A stretch of DNA of 64,000 nt. Origin: Acanthornis magna. Lineage: Eukaryota; Chordata; Aves; Passeriformes; Acanthizidae. Positions within the stretch are counted from its first letter, which is position 1; the number at the start of each line of letters is the position of its first letter. The stretch lies in contig JAWUZG010000056.1 in the NCBI GenBank assembly GCA_036785705.1, positions 8,557,001 through 8,621,000 of the forward strand, written 5' to 3'. Position numbers and translations under genes: made by a program. A model generated the notes under the pieces. That model saw only the letters and a list, made by a program, of their open reading frames with translations. It searched no databases and was not told where the DNA came from. This document shows positions 63,352 through 64,000 of the stretch, piece by piece.

Positions 63352-64000
63352 CTGAAATTTAGACCCAAATTAGAACAATTTTTAAAAGGAAGACAAATGT
63401 TTCACCACACCCACATAACTTCAAAGGCTTTTGTGTAAATTTTTAAAAAATATATACAACCAAACGCCTGATTGCAGACATCTCCGTAAAACTTGGTTGT
63501 CCCCGTAATTAACCGGGGATACCCCAAGCTACATTAATTGCTAACAGATATGCAAAAACTAAACTATGTTTGCTTAAACATGCACTGTTCAACGCCAGAA
63601 AACATTCTACAAGAGATTACACAGACCAAGCAGATACATGTGGCAGGGACATTTCTATTAGAAACACTCTAAACAAAACCATTTAGTACAGAGTACATTT
63701 TGCTTAAAAGATATACACATGGCATTAGAGCAAAGCTGGGAACAACTATCAGAACTTTAATTGACTAAAAAAATAACTGCCAGTATTTATAATTCTACAA
63801 AGAAAAGTGTCAAAATGAGTTCACTGGAAAAAATCTCAGTTCTATCCTGCACGTGTGCACATGATGTTTTCAGGCCATTAAGGCAGCAGAAATTAAAAGA
63901 AAATACTTTTTTTTTAAAGTAAAAAGGAAAACCATTATTTGTGAAGTAGCACAGAAAAAAAGGAAGGTTTTTGTTACAATTCTGAGAAGATACCTATGCA
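63352..64000. other. Non-coding tail of the window
   Basis: AT-rich sequence with no supported feature. Confidence 0.5.

Noticed and set aside
1..64000. CRISPR arrays, bacterial operons, tRNA or rRNA genes
   Set aside because: None seen. The sequence is vertebrate nuclear DNA with spliced genes, and no regularly spaced direct repeats or cloverleaf sequences were found by eye.

Overview
The window looks like a piece of a bird nuclear genome. It is AT-rich, intron-dominated vertebrate DNA with one GC-rich CpG island and short fragments resembling CR1 retroposons, the typical avian LINE (about 9.06, 14.5 and 16.0-16.3 kb). The two secure genes, FGF7 and DTWD1, are neighbours in the same order and orientation on human chromosome 15q21, so this is the conserved GALK2-FAM227B-FGF7-DTWD1-ATP8B4 block.

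Layout. 1-10.7 kb: non-coding, most simply the FGF7 intron before its second coding exon. 10.7-11.4 kb (+): the last two coding exons of FGF7, followed by an AU-rich 3' UTR. 12.3-27 kb: mostly non-coding, with CR1 fragments, small tandem duplications and three minus-strand exon candidates. One (25.5 kb) may start FAM227B; another (23.4-23.9 kb) is an unidentified coding-like segment with one frameshift. 27.0-27.9 kb: a CpG island in the position of the divergent DTWD1/FAM227B promoter. 29.6-36.4 kb (+): the complete coding region of DTWD1 in four exons (306 codons plus stop). 36.5-42 kb: no confident gene.

42.1-58.1 kb (-), the main result: a decayed, intron-containing copy of NNT (mitochondrial proton-translocating NAD(P)+ transhydrogenase). 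At least twelve exon remnants lie in the correct gene order, from the NAD-binding domain I (58.1, 57.2, 56.4 kb) through the membrane domain II (53.1, 50.4, 49.4, 49.0, 48.0, 47.3 kb) and the II/III junction (45.9 kb) to the NADP-binding domain III (42.9, 42.2 kb, possibly 39.8 kb). Splice-site-like borders and introns remain at matching positions, so this is not a retrocopy. In-frame stops and frameshifts make it a pseudogene, yet several exons remain open and well conserved. NNT is linked to FGF10 in vertebrates, and FGF10 is the paralogue of FGF7. The natural hypothesis is that this is the lost second NNT copy of the FGF7/FGF10 paralogon.

58.1-64 kb: no gene identified; one weak exon candidate at 63.3 kb and a perfect 13-bp hairpin at 62.2 kb. 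Comparisons with NNT, FGF7 and DTWD1 were made by eye against remembered human proteins; no database search was run.
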